From: Candidatus Nanoarchaeia archaeon
Lineage (GTDB): Archaea; Nanoarchaeota; Nanoarchaeia; SCGC-AAA011-G17; JAFCDX01
DNA: 64,000 bases
Direction: 5' to 3'
Assembly (NCBI GenBank): GCA_028717785.1
Contig: JAQUND010000007.1
Coordinates: forward strand, 1-64,000
Both the position numbers and the translations under genes were made by a program. The notes under the pieces are model-generated. The model was not told the origin of the DNA and did not search any database. It saw only the letters and a list, made by a program, of their open reading frames with translations. Positions 21,836 to 28,806 of the stretch are shown here, piece by piece (within the stretch, counting starts at the first letter, position 1; every line of letters begins with the position of its first letter).

Positions 21836-21970
21836 CAGCTTAACAAAGCTCCCTTGCACAACAGCCATTCTGCTGGTTGGGGCGGCATGCGGAGTTTCCC
21901 AAGTACTCAAATACTTCGGAAACTCCGGTAGACATGCCAAACGTAAAATGCGGGGAGCTTTGTTTGGCTG
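21836..21970 (+). ncRNA. Long nested hairpin element
   Basis: CAGC...AACAAAGCTCCC (21836-21853) pairs with GGGAGCTTTGTT...GCTG (21953-21970), 16 of 18 positions Watson-Crick. Nested inside are GGCATG/CATGCC (21884-21889 with 21933-21938), GGAGTTTCC/GGAAACTCC (21891-21899 with 21918-21926) and AAGTA/TACTT (21901-21905 with 21912-21916). It lies between the J-like gene and the next box. No long T-run follows, so it is more than a plain terminator; a stable 3' RNA or processing element is possible. Confidence 0.55.
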
Positions 21971-21983
21971 TAACTCAACAGCG

Positions 21984-21993
21984 CACGATATAG
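21984..21993 (+). promoter_or_regulatory. CACGATATAG promoter-like box
   Basis: 25 nt before the 22019 start codon. Confidence 0.7.
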
Positions 21994-22018
21994 CTAGTAA
22001 CAAAGGAGAGAAACCATT

Positions 22019-22426
22019 ATGAAACTCAAAGATTTTCAGAAAAAATGCCCCGGTGTACGCCTGCAGTTAGGCGAACTCGAAGTTGATCAGACAGCACTCA
22101 TTGAACGTGACTTCTTCGAACATGCTACCCGAGATAATTATCGAGTCGAAGCAATCCAGTACATGACCAAACACGACATCGACTGGCACTCGACTTGTAA
22201 TAGTATCTTCGACGTCATGAAACTCTTCATCAAGATCAAATGTCCCAAATGCCATAAAAACATGGAGAGTACAGGCGGCGGTGGTAATGGCCACGTGAGT
22301 TCAATGCGTTATGTTTGCTCTTGCGGCACGGAAGCGAACTTGACCATGCCTAACGATGGCTTGAGCATCAACTTCAAAGAAGAAGAAAAAACACGAAGTA
22401 ATGCCAATTGCAGGTCGGGCAAATGA
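22019..22426 (+). CDS. Zinc-ribbon protein, 135 aa
   Basis: Helical N-terminal part; CPKCHKN and CSCG pairs (about 76-104) separated by a Gly/Ser loop form a zinc ribbon. Stop overlaps the next start (ATGA). Confidence 0.7.
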   Translation: MKLKDFQKKCPGVRLQLGELEVDQTALIERDFFEHATRDNYRVEAIQYMTKHDIDWHSTCNSIFDVMKLFIKIKCPKCHKNMESTGGGGNGHVSSMRYVCSCGTEANLTMPNDGLSINFKEEEKTRSNANCRSGK

Positions 22427-22518
22427 AACACCCAAAAGCAAAATACTTGCTGCTCATACTTGTTATGTGCAGCACAGTTGCTTTTATCGGCGGCATGCTG
22501 GTAGGGAGATGTTTATGA
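22423..22518 (+). CDS. Small membrane peptide, 31 aa
   Basis: KHPKAKYLLLILVMCSTVAF then GGMLVGRCL: a single hydrophobic helix with a basic N-terminus. Coupled at both ends by ATGA overlaps, which supports translation despite its size. Confidence 0.6.
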   Translation: MKHPKAKYLLLILVMCSTVAFIGGMLVGRCL

Positions 22519-22730
22519 GCAATGTAGCTGATACTTTACTGGAAACAGCTGAAGCCGTTATAAACCAGCTGGGTCTCAATGAAGAAACTGTTGACCGAGT
22601 GCAAGAGATTATCCTCGACAATTTCCTGCCACTTGACGACGACTTGCTTGTCATTGAGTATTTCAAAGACATTGTCCTTTGCCCAAGATGCTCCTCTTTA
22701 CTTGGGCCCCAATGTGACTGCCCGCATTAA
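22515..22730 (+). CDS. Acidic protein with C-terminal CxxC pair, 71 aa
   Basis: Helical acidic body and the end CPRCSSLLGPQCDCPH, a probable zinc site. Starts in the ATGA overlap at 22515. Confidence 0.7.
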   Translation: MSNVADTLLETAEAVINQLGLNEETVDRVQEIILDNFLPLDDDLLVIEYFKDIVLCPRCSSLLGPQCDCPH

Positions 22731-22749
22731 TGGCAAAACAGTATAAACT

Positions 22750-22759
22750 CACGATATAG
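22750..22759 (+). promoter_or_regulatory. CACGATATAG promoter-like box
   Basis: 21 nt before the 22781 ORF. Confidence 0.7.
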
Positions 22760-22780
22760 CTTCTAACAAGGAGAGATATC

Positions 22781-22858
22781 ATGGGTTACTGTCACGAACA
22801 CAGAAAACATTTCAAGGCAGCCCAGCCAAAATTGAGCGACATAGTGAACGTACTTTAA
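22781..22858 (+). CDS. Short peptide, 25 aa
   Basis: Perfect AACAAGGAGAG site. Reads GYCHEHRKHFKAAQPKLSDI then VNVL. Either a genuine micropeptide or a leader for the 22873 gene; a degenerate box lies inside it. Confidence 0.45.
   Translation: MGYCHEHRKHFKAAQPKLSDIVNVL
22835..22844 (+). promoter_or_regulatory. Variant box AGCGACATAG
   Basis: Differs from the consensus at one core position (ACATAG for ATATAG). 28 nt before the 22873 start. Confidence 0.4.
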
Positions 22859-22872
22859 CCAAAGGAGTTTCT

Positions 22873-23517
22873 ATGGCCAAAAGAAAAGCAGATCCAGTTG
22901 CCGTTGCAACGGCAAATACCGATCTGTCATTCGAACAAATGGTCGGCACATCCACAATTTCCCCGGATGCCGTCAAATCCAAGGACAAAAAACCTGTCAT
23001 CAAGCTGGATGCGGCTCAGTCAGCAAAACTGGAGAAAATGCTGAAAGCCAAACGCGAAATGAAAGCCGCCGAAGGTACCTTCCGGTCCGAGGAAGGACCC
23101 CTGCTGGAACTCTGCTTGAACCGCCAGGATACCGACGGCCTTGCAGGCGATTTTTCCGGGTCCTATTCAGTACTGAGCGACGACGGCAAGACGAAAGCCA
23201 CCTTCATCTCCCAGGACAAGTTCTCAGTTTCAACCGACGCAATCGACACACTCAAGGTCTTGCTCGGCGACCAGTTCGCTGTCGAAGTCAAGACAAAACC
23301 GATTGTCACCCTCAAACCCGAAGTTTTCGAGGATGCTGTCTTGAAAGCAGAGCTGACAAAATTGCTCGGTGCCAACTTCAGCAAGTTCTTCCAGACGGTC
23401 ATGAAGTACGAACTGAAGGAAGGTTTCGATGAACGGCTCTACAAAATTGCCGGCAATGCTGCCAATGTGGCACAACTCCGGGCACTCTGTGGCAAATCCA
23501 AACCTTATATCAAATAA
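22873..23517 (+). CDS. Hypothetical phage protein, 214 aa
   Basis: SD AAAGGAG. A Lys/Ala-rich N-terminal region with a coiled-coil stretch (KLEKMLKAKREMKAAEGTFR) precedes a globular part with FSGSYSVLSDDGKTKATF. GC-rich codon use like the DUF932 and H1-like genes, suggesting strong expression. Not assigned. Confidence 0.7.
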   Translation: MAKRKADPVAVATANTDLSFEQMVGTSTISPDAVKSKDKKPVIKLDAAQSAKLEKMLKAKREMKAAEGTFRSEEGPLLELCLNRQDTDGLAGDFSGSYSVLSDDGKTKATFISQDKFSVSTDAIDTLKVLLGDQFAVEVKTKPIVTLKPEVFEDAVLKAELTKLLGANFSKFFQTVMKYELKEGFDERLYKIAGNAANVAQLRALCGKSKPYIK

Positions 23518-23530
23518 CTTTCTCTCCTTA

Positions 23531-23565
23531 CAGCCAAGGGCCCTACGGGGCCCAGCGCTGTTTTA
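23531..23565 (+). terminator. Rho-independent terminator
   Basis: CAGC...GGGCCC (23538-23543) pairs with GGGCCC (23548-23553) and GCTG, loop TACG, then TTTTATTG. Confidence 0.75.
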
Positions 23566-23651
23566 TTGCACTACACTTAATGGTACAATATATAATAACG
23601 ACTTGTTGTGCTACGCACAGTCGTAGCTATGTTGGTAGTTACTCAAAATCT

Positions 23652-23661
23652 CTCGATATAG
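23652..23661 (+). promoter_or_regulatory. CTCGATATAG promoter-like box
   Basis: 29 nt before the 23691 start codon. Confidence 0.7.
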
Positions 23662-23690
23662 TTTTTAACAACTAACAAGGAGAGAGAGTT

Positions 23691-23852
23691 ATGGAACGCA
23701 CACAAAAAACAAAATACCAGATACCAGTAAGTATCCCGTTCCTGGGTGGACGGCCTGACCGTGACACAGTAATTGGCCAAGAAGACTTTCTCAATCTGGC
23801 AATCGCTCTCAACACTGCAAGTTCGCTGGACGAATTCTTCTTTCTAACTTAA
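23691..23852 (+). CDS. Small hypothetical protein, 53 aa
   Basis: SD AACAAGGAGAG. ERTQKTKYQIPVSIPFLGG then acidic/aliphatic helices. Unrecognised. Confidence 0.65.
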   Translation: MERTQKTKYQIPVSIPFLGGRPDRDTVIGQEDFLNLAIALNTASSLDEFFFLT

Positions 23853-23859
23853 TACACAT

Positions 23860-23909
23860 GGTAGGTAGCCAATGGGTGCTCAACACCCTTGTAACTCCCT
23901 ACCTTTTTT
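23860..23909 (+). terminator. Rho-independent terminator
   Basis: GGTAGG/CCTACC outer stem with GGGTG/CACCC inside, then TTTTTT. A sister copy is at 25673. Confidence 0.8.
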
Positions 23910-23994
23910 GTTTGTGCTCAAGCGCTTGCGTGCGCGCTATACGCGCGTAGCAGCAATACTACAAGTAAGTACATTGGCAGGTCCTGCAAAAACA

Positions 23995-24004
23995 TGCGAC
24001 ATAA
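23995..24004 (+). promoter_or_regulatory. Variant box TGCGACATAA
   Basis: 39 nt before the 24044 start; same ACATA deviation as the box at 22835. Confidence 0.4.
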
Positions 24005-24043
24005 CCTCTATCAGGAGGAACACAACCTTTTCAAGGAGTTACT

Positions 24044-24328
24044 ATGAGTAAAGCAGTTGCCGCCATTGACCTGAATGCCGTTACGCTGCCCAAGGGCGTG
24101 GAAATGAAACTCGGCAAATCCGCGATCACGTTCATCCGCGGTGAAAAGAAAGCGGTGCTCAAGGGCCGGGCCCTGGAAGTCACCAACACGCCCAAGACGC
24201 TCAAGCGCATTGAAGCGTACTCCGAGGAAATCATCGAAAAATGCCACCTCGGCGCGATCAAGGGCGTCGTCCGTGGCGTGGCCGATGCCATCGACCTGAC
24301 CAAAATCCTGGCCGCCTATTACAAGTAA
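24044..24328 (+). CDS. H1-family small protein, paralogue B (no tail)
   Basis: 94 aa. Core shared with 27723: LPKGVEM, ITFIRGEKKAVLKGRALE, IEKCHLGAIKGVVRGV and DLTKILAAYYK. It lacks the Lys/Pro tail of its two paralogues, so it may be the minimal folded unit. GC-rich coding. Function unknown; DNA-associated by analogy only. Confidence 0.75.
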   Translation: MSKAVAAIDLNAVTLPKGVEMKLGKSAITFIRGEKKAVLKGRALEVTNTPKTLKRIEAYSEEIIEKCHLGAIKGVVRGVADAIDLTKILAAYYK

Positions 24329-24351
24329 GCTGCCAATTCCACGGGCAGGAA

Positions 24352-24380
24352 GAGCTCTGGTTAACTCCAGGGCTCTTTTT
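24352..24380 (+). terminator. Rho-independent terminator
   Basis: GAGCTCTGG pairs with CCAGGGCTC around TTAACT, then TTTTTG. Confidence 0.75.
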
Positions 24381-24406
24381 GTTTTATGGCGGCTAGCACT
24401 TTTACT

Positions 24407-24416
24407 CTCGATATAG
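24407..24416 (+). promoter_or_regulatory. CTCGATATAG promoter-like box
   Basis: 20 nt before the 24437 start codon. Confidence 0.7.
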
Positions 24417-24436
24417 TTAGTACAAGGAGATAAAGT

Positions 24437-24586
24437 ATGAACTTTGAACTTCAAATCGAATCAAAACTCAAACTGCTCCACGTAGTACAAAAAGCTGGCG
24501 TGACTGAACAAGTACGTCAACTCAACAGAGAAATAATCGACTTGTATGTCTTGCATGCAATCCTCAAGAAAGAGGGCAGACAATGA
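24437..24586 (+). CDS. Small helical protein, 49 aa
   Basis: FELQIESKLKLLHVVQKAGV then a second helix (NREIIDLYVLHAILKKEG). Stop overlaps the next ATG (ATGA). Confidence 0.65.
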   Translation: MNFELQIESKLKLLHVVQKAGVTEQVRQLNREIIDLYVLHAILKKEGRQ

Positions 24587-24651
24587 GCGCTCAACTTGAT
24601 CTTGAATGGATTGCACAAATAGGCGAAGAAAAACTCAAGCCATGGCAATGA
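24583..24651 (+). CDS. Possible 22-aa peptide
   Basis: Starts in an ATGA overlap and ends CCATGGCAATGA, overlapping the next start. Reads SAQLDLEWIAQIGEEKLKPWQ. Supported only by the coupled arrangement. Confidence 0.4.
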   Translation: MSAQLDLEWIAQIGEEKLKPWQ

Positions 24652-24800
24652 ACTGGGCAAGAGACTATGCAAGAATGTGCCGTGTCCCGCTGCAAGTCGC
24701 CATCAATTGCGCCGTTACAAGTGATGCAGGGCCTTATATACACCAAGGTATGCTTTTGCTCAAACGCGATTTGGCAAAGCCCGCTCAACGCTCGATATAG
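24642..24800 (+). CDS. Small hypothetical protein, 52 aa
   Basis: AMNWARDYARMCRVPLQVAI, then GPYIHQGMLLLKRD. Ends in the TAG of a promoter box. Read through, that TAG would continue in frame into the 24828 gene with no intervening stop. Confidence 0.55.
   Translation: MAMNWARDYARMCRVPLQVAINCAVTSDAGPYIHQGMLLLKRDLAKPAQRSI
24791..24800 (+). promoter_or_regulatory. CTCGATATAG promoter-like box
   Basis: 27 nt before the 24828 start; overlaps the preceding stop codon. Confidence 0.7.
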
Positions 24801-24827
24801 CTTCTATCACCAACAAGGAGAGAAACG

Positions 24828-25235
24828 ATGGATAAGAAAATTCGAAAGACTGCTGAAGAAATACAAGCAAACAAGGGTCTTGCAATTCGAAGGTCCGTTA
24901 TCAAAGAGTATATCTATGCTGTGGCGCCAGTGACTGCCAAAGAGATTTATTCCTACCTGAAGTCACAGGGTATGGAATGTGAAATGTATGAAATTGCCAC
25001 ACAGCTTTCCGGCTTGATCCATGAAGGCCTTATTGAAGTTGGTGATGAAGGGAATACATTCCAGCCATCAAGCGATGAGACACGAAAATGTCTTGCAGTT
25101 GATAAAGCAAGACTCAAAGCTGCCGAAGATGCTCTTGACATGGTAATGAATGACGAAGAACTGGCAGACAGCATGCCAAACAGCGTACAAAAAGCAATTG
25201 ATCAATGGCATGCATGCCGGAAACGCTCGATATAG
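24828..25235 (+). CDS. Winged-helix-like protein, 135 aa
   Basis: RSVIKEYIYAVAPVTAKEIY, then SYLKSQGMECEMYEIATQLS and GLIHEGLIEVGDEGNTF give the helix-helix-recognition helix-wing order of a winged helix (about 21-83). The rest is helical. Ends in a promoter box. Putative transcription regulator. Confidence 0.6.
   Translation: MDKKIRKTAEEIQANKGLAIRRSVIKEYIYAVAPVTAKEIYSYLKSQGMECEMYEIATQLSGLIHEGLIEVGDEGNTFQPSSDETRKCLAVDKARLKAAEDALDMVMNDEELADSMPNSVQKAIDQWHACRKRSI
25226..25235 (+). promoter_or_regulatory. CTCGATATAG promoter-like box
   Basis: 29 nt before the 25265 start; its TAG is the stop of the winged-helix gene. Confidence 0.7.
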
Positions 25236-25264
25236 CTCTTATCAAACAAAAGGAGAGCAAAACT

Positions 25265-25633
25265 ATGAACGAACAACAAGCACACGCTCAAGGCCTGCAT
25301 TTCACGGGCATCTATTCATCTGACAAAGAAGAAGTCAAGACGCGCATTGCCAATGATCGCAAAAAGTACTCTAAGGCAAGAATCGTACTTGTCAACGTGC
25401 CACACAGCAAGTTGAGCCGCTCAGGCCCTGGCATGGGCTACAGCGCTTACGCTGACGATATCTACTCTGCCTATGACTTGATTGAGCATGCGGGTGATGT
25501 TCATCAAGATCATGCTGATCGCATGGCAGCGATCGAAGCTGAATATAAAAAGAAACTTGCTGGGGAAGAAACTCGGTTCACGGACTTGGCTGCAAAAGTC
25601 ATGACTGCCAGAGAAAAAATTGCAGCCGCATAA
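25265..25633 (+). CDS. Hypothetical protein, 122 aa
   Basis: SD AAAGGAGAG. Alpha/beta start (HFTGIYSSDKEEVKTRIAND, ARIVLVNVPHSKLS), then GPGMGYSAYADDIYSAYDLI and a C-terminal coiled coil. Unrecognised. Confidence 0.7.
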   Translation: MNEQQAHAQGLHFTGIYSSDKEEVKTRIANDRKKYSKARIVLVNVPHSKLSRSGPGMGYSAYADDIYSAYDLIEHAGDVHQDHADRMAAIEAEYKKKLAGEETRFTDLAAKVMTAREKIAAA

Positions 25634-25672
25634 CAAGCGAAATTCACCTCAAAATCTCTCTCTCCTTTAACT

Positions 25673-25726
25673 GGTAGGTAGCCAATGAGTGCCCAGGCAG
25701 GGCGCCTTTGGCTCCTACCTTTTTTG
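25673..25726 (+). terminator. Rho-independent terminator
   Basis: GGTAGG/CCTACC stem with an internal GC-rich hairpin and TTTTTT; near-copy of the one at 23860. Confidence 0.8.
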
Positions 25727-25903
25727 TTTTTATAAGTGCTATAGTGCGTATACAAGCGCAGGCGTATGCAAGTACAAGAGCGTATAACGCGTAAGCAAGC
25801 AAGTTTAGCAAATACACTACCCCGATCTCCCTGCACAAGCCCTCGCCGTTTAGCAGTATTAACTATATCGCCCGAAACTGTGTTGGTTGCCAAACACAAA
25901 ACG

Positions 25904-25913
25904 CACGATATCA
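25904..25913 (+). promoter_or_regulatory. CACGATATCA promoter-like box
   Basis: 28 nt before the 25942 peptide start. About 175 nt separate it from the preceding terminator, with no gene seen in between. Confidence 0.6.
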
Positions 25914-25941
25914 ACTCTACACCACAACAAAGGAGAGAGTT

Positions 25942-26007
25942 ATGGTTATGGGGATCTACTTGGTTGGCATTCTGGTGCTCATGGGCGTTGGAGCAATTGA
26001 GGGCTAA
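25942..26007 (+). CDS. Hydrophobic micropeptide, 21 aa
   Basis: AAAGGAGAG site. MVMGIYLVGILVLMGVGAIEG is one short transmembrane helix. Typical of small phage membrane effectors, but function unknown. Confidence 0.5.
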   Translation: MVMGIYLVGILVLMGVGAIEG

Positions 26008-26066
26008 GGGTTGGCGGTCAAACCGCCCCCTTACGTTATTACGCTTAACAAGGAGAAAATGACACC

Positions 26067-26396
26067 ATGAATGTCTTAAATTCGCACATGCACATTCTCA
26101 CAAAAGAAACCCTGGCTGCCATATTGCCCAAACGGTTTACAGCTGTATTTCTTGACCACCAAGACAGCGACTCTACCATACCCTCAATTTTTGCCACCAT
26201 ATATGACAGAATCAACGATGAGGAGATTGACTTTGTCATTTATCCGAGTGGCAGAATCCATTCGATCCATGGGTTCAAGTTGAACCCTATAAGCCCAATA
26301 CTCCAGTGGGAGGGTCAAATCAAAAACTTGGCTGACTTGCAACTGGCTATCGAACAAATCGAACTATGGCAGCCACTGGACCTGACAACGATATAG
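26067..26396 (+). CDS. Hypothetical protein, 109 aa
   Basis: Alpha/beta: KRFTAVFLDHQDSDSTIPSI, FATIYDRINDEEIDFVIYPS, then a C-terminal helix. Ends in the TAG of a box. No family recognised. Confidence 0.65.
   Translation: MNVLNSHMHILTKETLAAILPKRFTAVFLDHQDSDSTIPSIFATIYDRINDEEIDFVIYPSGRIHSIHGFKLNPISPILQWEGQIKNLADLQLAIEQIELWQPLDLTTI
26387..26396 (+). promoter_or_regulatory. AACGATATAG promoter-like box
   Basis: 26 nt before the ATG at 26423; overlaps the preceding stop codon. Confidence 0.65.
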
Positions 26397-26422
26397 TTAT
26401 TGCACAACAAAGGAGAGAGTTA

Positions 26423-26702
26423 ATGAACGCTTTCTGGTATCATTGCTACCAGTCTGCCGAGCTTGTACCAAGTTGCCAGAAATTTGAAAGCCAAAGAAAT
26501 TATCGATATCCGGGATGAGAACGACAAGTCAAGAGTCCCGGTCAAACTCACGACTGCCAATGATCTCAGCGAAGAAAATGTGCTCGATTTCCTCGAGGAC
26601 AATGACCTTGGCAGATCTTCGATCGACTTCTATGGCATCGAAAACTTCGCCAAAACTCAAACCGGTTATACCTTTATCCTAGTGTTCTGGTACAATCCCT
26701 AA
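26423..26702 (+). pseudogene. Frameshifted small gene
   Basis: The ATG at 26423 has the standard AAAGGAGAG site and reads NAFWYHCYQSAEL, but the conserved-looking body (YQVARNLKAKEIIDIRDEND to ILVFWYNP) is one frame over. Skipping one base near 26465 (CTT-G-TAC) joins them into about 92 aa. The alternative is a TTG start at 26463 with no ribosome site. Indel, error or +1 frameshifting cannot be told apart here. Confidence 0.5.
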
Positions 26703-26710
26703 GCACATTC

Positions 26711-26754
26711 AAGCTCATGCCCATAGGTTACCTATAGGTGGGAGCTTTGTGTTT
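26711..26754 (+). terminator. Rho-independent terminator
   Basis: AAGCTC/GAGCTT outer stem, CATAGGT/ACCTATAG-type inner stem, then TGTGTTTG. Confidence 0.65.
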
Positions 26755-26796
26755 GCTCGTCGGGCCCGCGCTGATTTGGCAAGCCCACTAAAAACC

Positions 26797-26806
26797 CGCG
26801 ATATAG
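26797..26806 (+). promoter_or_regulatory. CGCGATATAG promoter-like box
   Basis: 26 nt before the 26833 start codon. Confidence 0.7.
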
Positions 26807-26832
26807 TAATTGTACTCAACAAAGGAGAGAAA

Positions 26833-27021
26833 ATGGCTGAAGTAACCAGGACCCTATATCCGAAACGTATGCGCAACCGTGAAATCGAAGAGAGCATCCG
26901 GTTGGCAATGGCGCAGTTCCAGGTTGAAAAAGCCGCAATCATGGCTGCCAGGGGCAAGACTCCCCGCATCGAATTCCCCAGTGCAATCCGGCTTGACCAG
27001 AGAACGGCGGCTGCCAACTAG
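26833..27021 (+). CDS. Small basic protein, 62 aa
   Basis: AEVTRTLYPKRMRNREIEES then an amphipathic helix and IEFPSAIRLDQRT. Its TAG stop sits in the loop of the following terminator. Readthrough would stay open into the 27067 gene. Confidence 0.65.
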   Translation: MAEVTRTLYPKRMRNREIEESIRLAMAQFQVEKAAIMAARGKTPRIEFPSAIRLDQRTAAAN

Positions 27022-27031
27022 GCAGCCTTTT
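27009..27031 (+). terminator. Rho-independent terminator
   Basis: GGCTGCC-AACTA-GGCAGCC, perfect 7-bp stem, followed by TTTT; overlaps the end of the 26833 gene. Confidence 0.75.
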
Positions 27032-27039
27032 CTCCCACT

Positions 27040-27049
27040 GGCGATATAG
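27040..27049 (+). promoter_or_regulatory. GGCGATATAG promoter-like box
   Basis: 17 nt before the 27067 start codon. Confidence 0.7.
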
Positions 27050-27066
27050 CTCTTATCGGAGGGAAC

Positions 27067-27312
27067 ATGGATACAAAAATGCGGGCTGCTCTAAAAGCCG
27101 GAATCGAAGAATACTCAGGTGCTCAAGTACAAAGTATGCAAGTACACCTGGACCCACAGGTACCTGGCACTTATGCCATACGAACAAGATACCAAGGTGA
27201 AAAAGAGTATTGTGACTGGTTGATTGTCGGGTACTTTTCAGTCTTGTCTGCCAAAGAAATAAGCCACAAACTTGACGAATGCAAGTTGGCCACCTGTTTC
27301 TGGCAACCTTAA
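27067..27312 (+). CDS. Hypothetical protein, 81 aa
   Basis: ATCGGAGGG site. Beta-rich (VQSMQVHLDPQVPGTYAIRT, DWLIVGYFSV) with a helix SAKEISHKLDE near the end. Unrecognised. Confidence 0.65.
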   Translation: MDTKMRAALKAGIEEYSGAQVQSMQVHLDPQVPGTYAIRTRYQGEKEYCDWLIVGYFSVLSAKEISHKLDECKLATCFWQP

Positions 27313-27320
27313 ATTCTTCT

Positions 27321-27330
27321 TGTGATATAC
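27321..27330 (+). promoter_or_regulatory. TGTGATATAC promoter-like box
   Basis: 21 nt before the 27352 start codon. Confidence 0.55.
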
Positions 27331-27351
27331 TTCATATCGGAGGAATCAAAC

Positions 27352-27651
27352 ATGGACGAAAAAGTGACCATACATCCAATAGAGAGAATTTCTCTCTACA
27401 CCCAAGTCAGGGTGCCCTCGTACGAAATGCGCGGCGCCATTGGTGCCATGCTTGCCAAAGCCAGATACAAAAACGGCTATGACTACAATTTGGCATTGCA
27501 GGGCAATCACAACGAATACAATGGCTACCTTGTCGGAGTTATTGCCAAAGAGTATAGCCGCCATGCTGCCATACTTGCAAAAATACGCAAGTATTTATTG
27601 GCAACTTGCACCAGTTACATTACTGAAGACACAGTCAAGATCTATCAATAA
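27352..27651 (+). CDS. Hypothetical protein, 99 aa
   Basis: ATCGGAGGA site. Starts with strands (VTIHPIERISLYTQVRVPSY), then helical with Tyr/Asn-rich NGYDYNLALQGNHNEYNGYL. Unrecognised. Confidence 0.65.
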   Translation: MDEKVTIHPIERISLYTQVRVPSYEMRGAIGAMLAKARYKNGYDYNLALQGNHNEYNGYLVGVIAKEYSRHAAILAKIRKYLLATCTSYITEDTVKIYQ

Positions 27652-27674
27652 CTCTGGCAGTAAGCAAGCAAACA

Positions 27675-27684
27675 AACGATATAT
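27675..27684 (+). promoter_or_regulatory. AACGATATAT promoter-like box
   Basis: 38 nt before the H1-like paralogue C start. Confidence 0.55.
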
Positions 27685-27722
27685 CTACTATCAACAACAA
27701 TAAACCTTTTCAAGGAGAGTTT

Positions 27723-28151
27723 ATGAGCAGCAAGAAAACAACCAAAACCGCGAAACCCGCAACCAAGGCGCCGGTTGCCAAAGCAGTCAAGGCCGAAAAA
27801 GCCGCCAAGCCCGAAATTGACGTCAAGGAACTGGCGCTCCCCAACGGTGTCGAAATGACCGCCCAAAAAACCTGCATCACCTTCGTCCGGGGCGAAAAGA
27901 AAGCCATCCTCAAGGGCAGAGCGCTCGAACTCACCAGCGTGCTCAAGGAACTCGGCGACCGGGTCAAGGTTTTCACGGATGCTCAGATCGAAAAATGCCA
28001 CCTTGGCAGCGTGCGCGGAATCATCGCCGGTGTGGAGGACACGGTTGACCTCAACAAGATCCTGGCGAAATACTTCAAGCAAAGCAGCAAGAAGACGACC
28101 AAAACTGCCAAAGCACCGGCCGCCGACACCACCGCCCTGGCAACTGCCTAA
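27723..28151 (+). CDS. H1-like small protein, paralogue C
   Basis: 142 aa. Lys/Ala/Pro-rich tails at both ends (KTTKTAKPATKAPVAKAVKA at the start, KQSSKKTTKTAKAPAADTT at the end) flank a core that matches 24044 closely: LPNGVEM, ITFVRGEKKAILKGRALE, IEKCHLGSVRGIIAGV, DLNKILAKYFK. Two basic tails on a small fold suggest DNA compaction or decoration. The AAACCTTTTCAAGGAG leader is also found before 24044. Confidence 0.75.
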   Translation: MSSKKTTKTAKPATKAPVAKAVKAEKAAKPEIDVKELALPNGVEMTAQKTCITFVRGEKKAILKGRALELTSVLKELGDRVKVFTDAQIEKCHLGSVRGIIAGVEDTVDLNKILAKYFKQSSKKTTKTAKAPAADTTALATA

Positions 28152-28167
28152 GGCGCTTTCCCTTCAC

Positions 28168-28197
28168 CCTGGGGCCTACGGGCCCCGTTTTGTTTTT
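28168..28197 (+). terminator. Rho-independent terminator
   Basis: GGGGCC-TACG-GGCCCC with GTTTTGTTTTT following. Confidence 0.8.
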
Positions 28198-28216
28198 GGC
28201 AATCAGATTGTTTTCT

Positions 28217-28226
28217 TGCGATATAA
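28217..28226 (+). promoter_or_regulatory. TGCGATATAA promoter-like box
   Basis: 41 nt before the 28268 start codon. Confidence 0.6.
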
Positions 28227-28267
28227 TTACTATCAAAGGAAAAACCACTTAACAAAGGAGAGAGGGT

Positions 28268-28705
28268 ATGGAAATCAGCAAGAAAACGGTCACGGTCAAG
28301 TCCAAGAAACTCAAGTCATTGGTAATCACCGACCTCACCCTTAAAGCTTTCGAAACCAAAAACTGGAAAAACCGCTTGCCCAACAAACTGCCGGAACTCC
28401 GCGATCTCAAAAATGAGGGCTTGACAATCACCTTTGGCTGTGACCAGGCACTCTACGACAAAATCAAGCATGCCTACGACAATCCCACCGAGGAACACCG
28501 GGAATATGAGACGTCCGAGGGCGTCAAGATCACTGCCAAAGACATGTCAGTCCGGGAATACTGGGATGACTTGCGGTACTTCGATTTCACCTACCATGGC
28601 AGGGATGACTGCTTTGTGGACTCCTACTACACCAACTTCAAATTCGACGACAAAAAACTGACAATCTCCTTCACCATTCATTATGACGAAACCAGCGACA
28701 CCTAA
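28268..28705 (+). CDS. Hypothetical protein, 145 aa
   Basis: Lys-rich start (EISKKTVTVKSKKLKSLVIT), helical middle, and a beta-rich C-terminus (FDFTYHGRDD, FKFDDKKLTISFTIHYDE). Unrecognised. Confidence 0.7.
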   Translation: MEISKKTVTVKSKKLKSLVITDLTLKAFETKNWKNRLPNKLPELRDLKNEGLTITFGCDQALYDKIKHAYDNPTEEHREYETSEGVKITAKDMSVREYWDDLRYFDFTYHGRDDCFVDSYYTNFKFDDKKLTISFTIHYDETSDT

Positions 28706-28731
28706 CAGCGACCTGGTTTAGCACACCGCAA

Positions 28732-28770
28732 GCCAAGGGCCTATATATTACATGGGCCCTAACTTGTTTT
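28732..28770 (+). terminator. Rho-independent terminator
   Basis: AGGGCC (28736-28741) pairs with GGCCCT (28755-28760), then AACTTGTTTT. Confidence 0.6.
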
Positions 28771-28806
28771 ATGCTAGTCGGTTTGCGGGCAGTGTCTCTC
28801 CTTACT

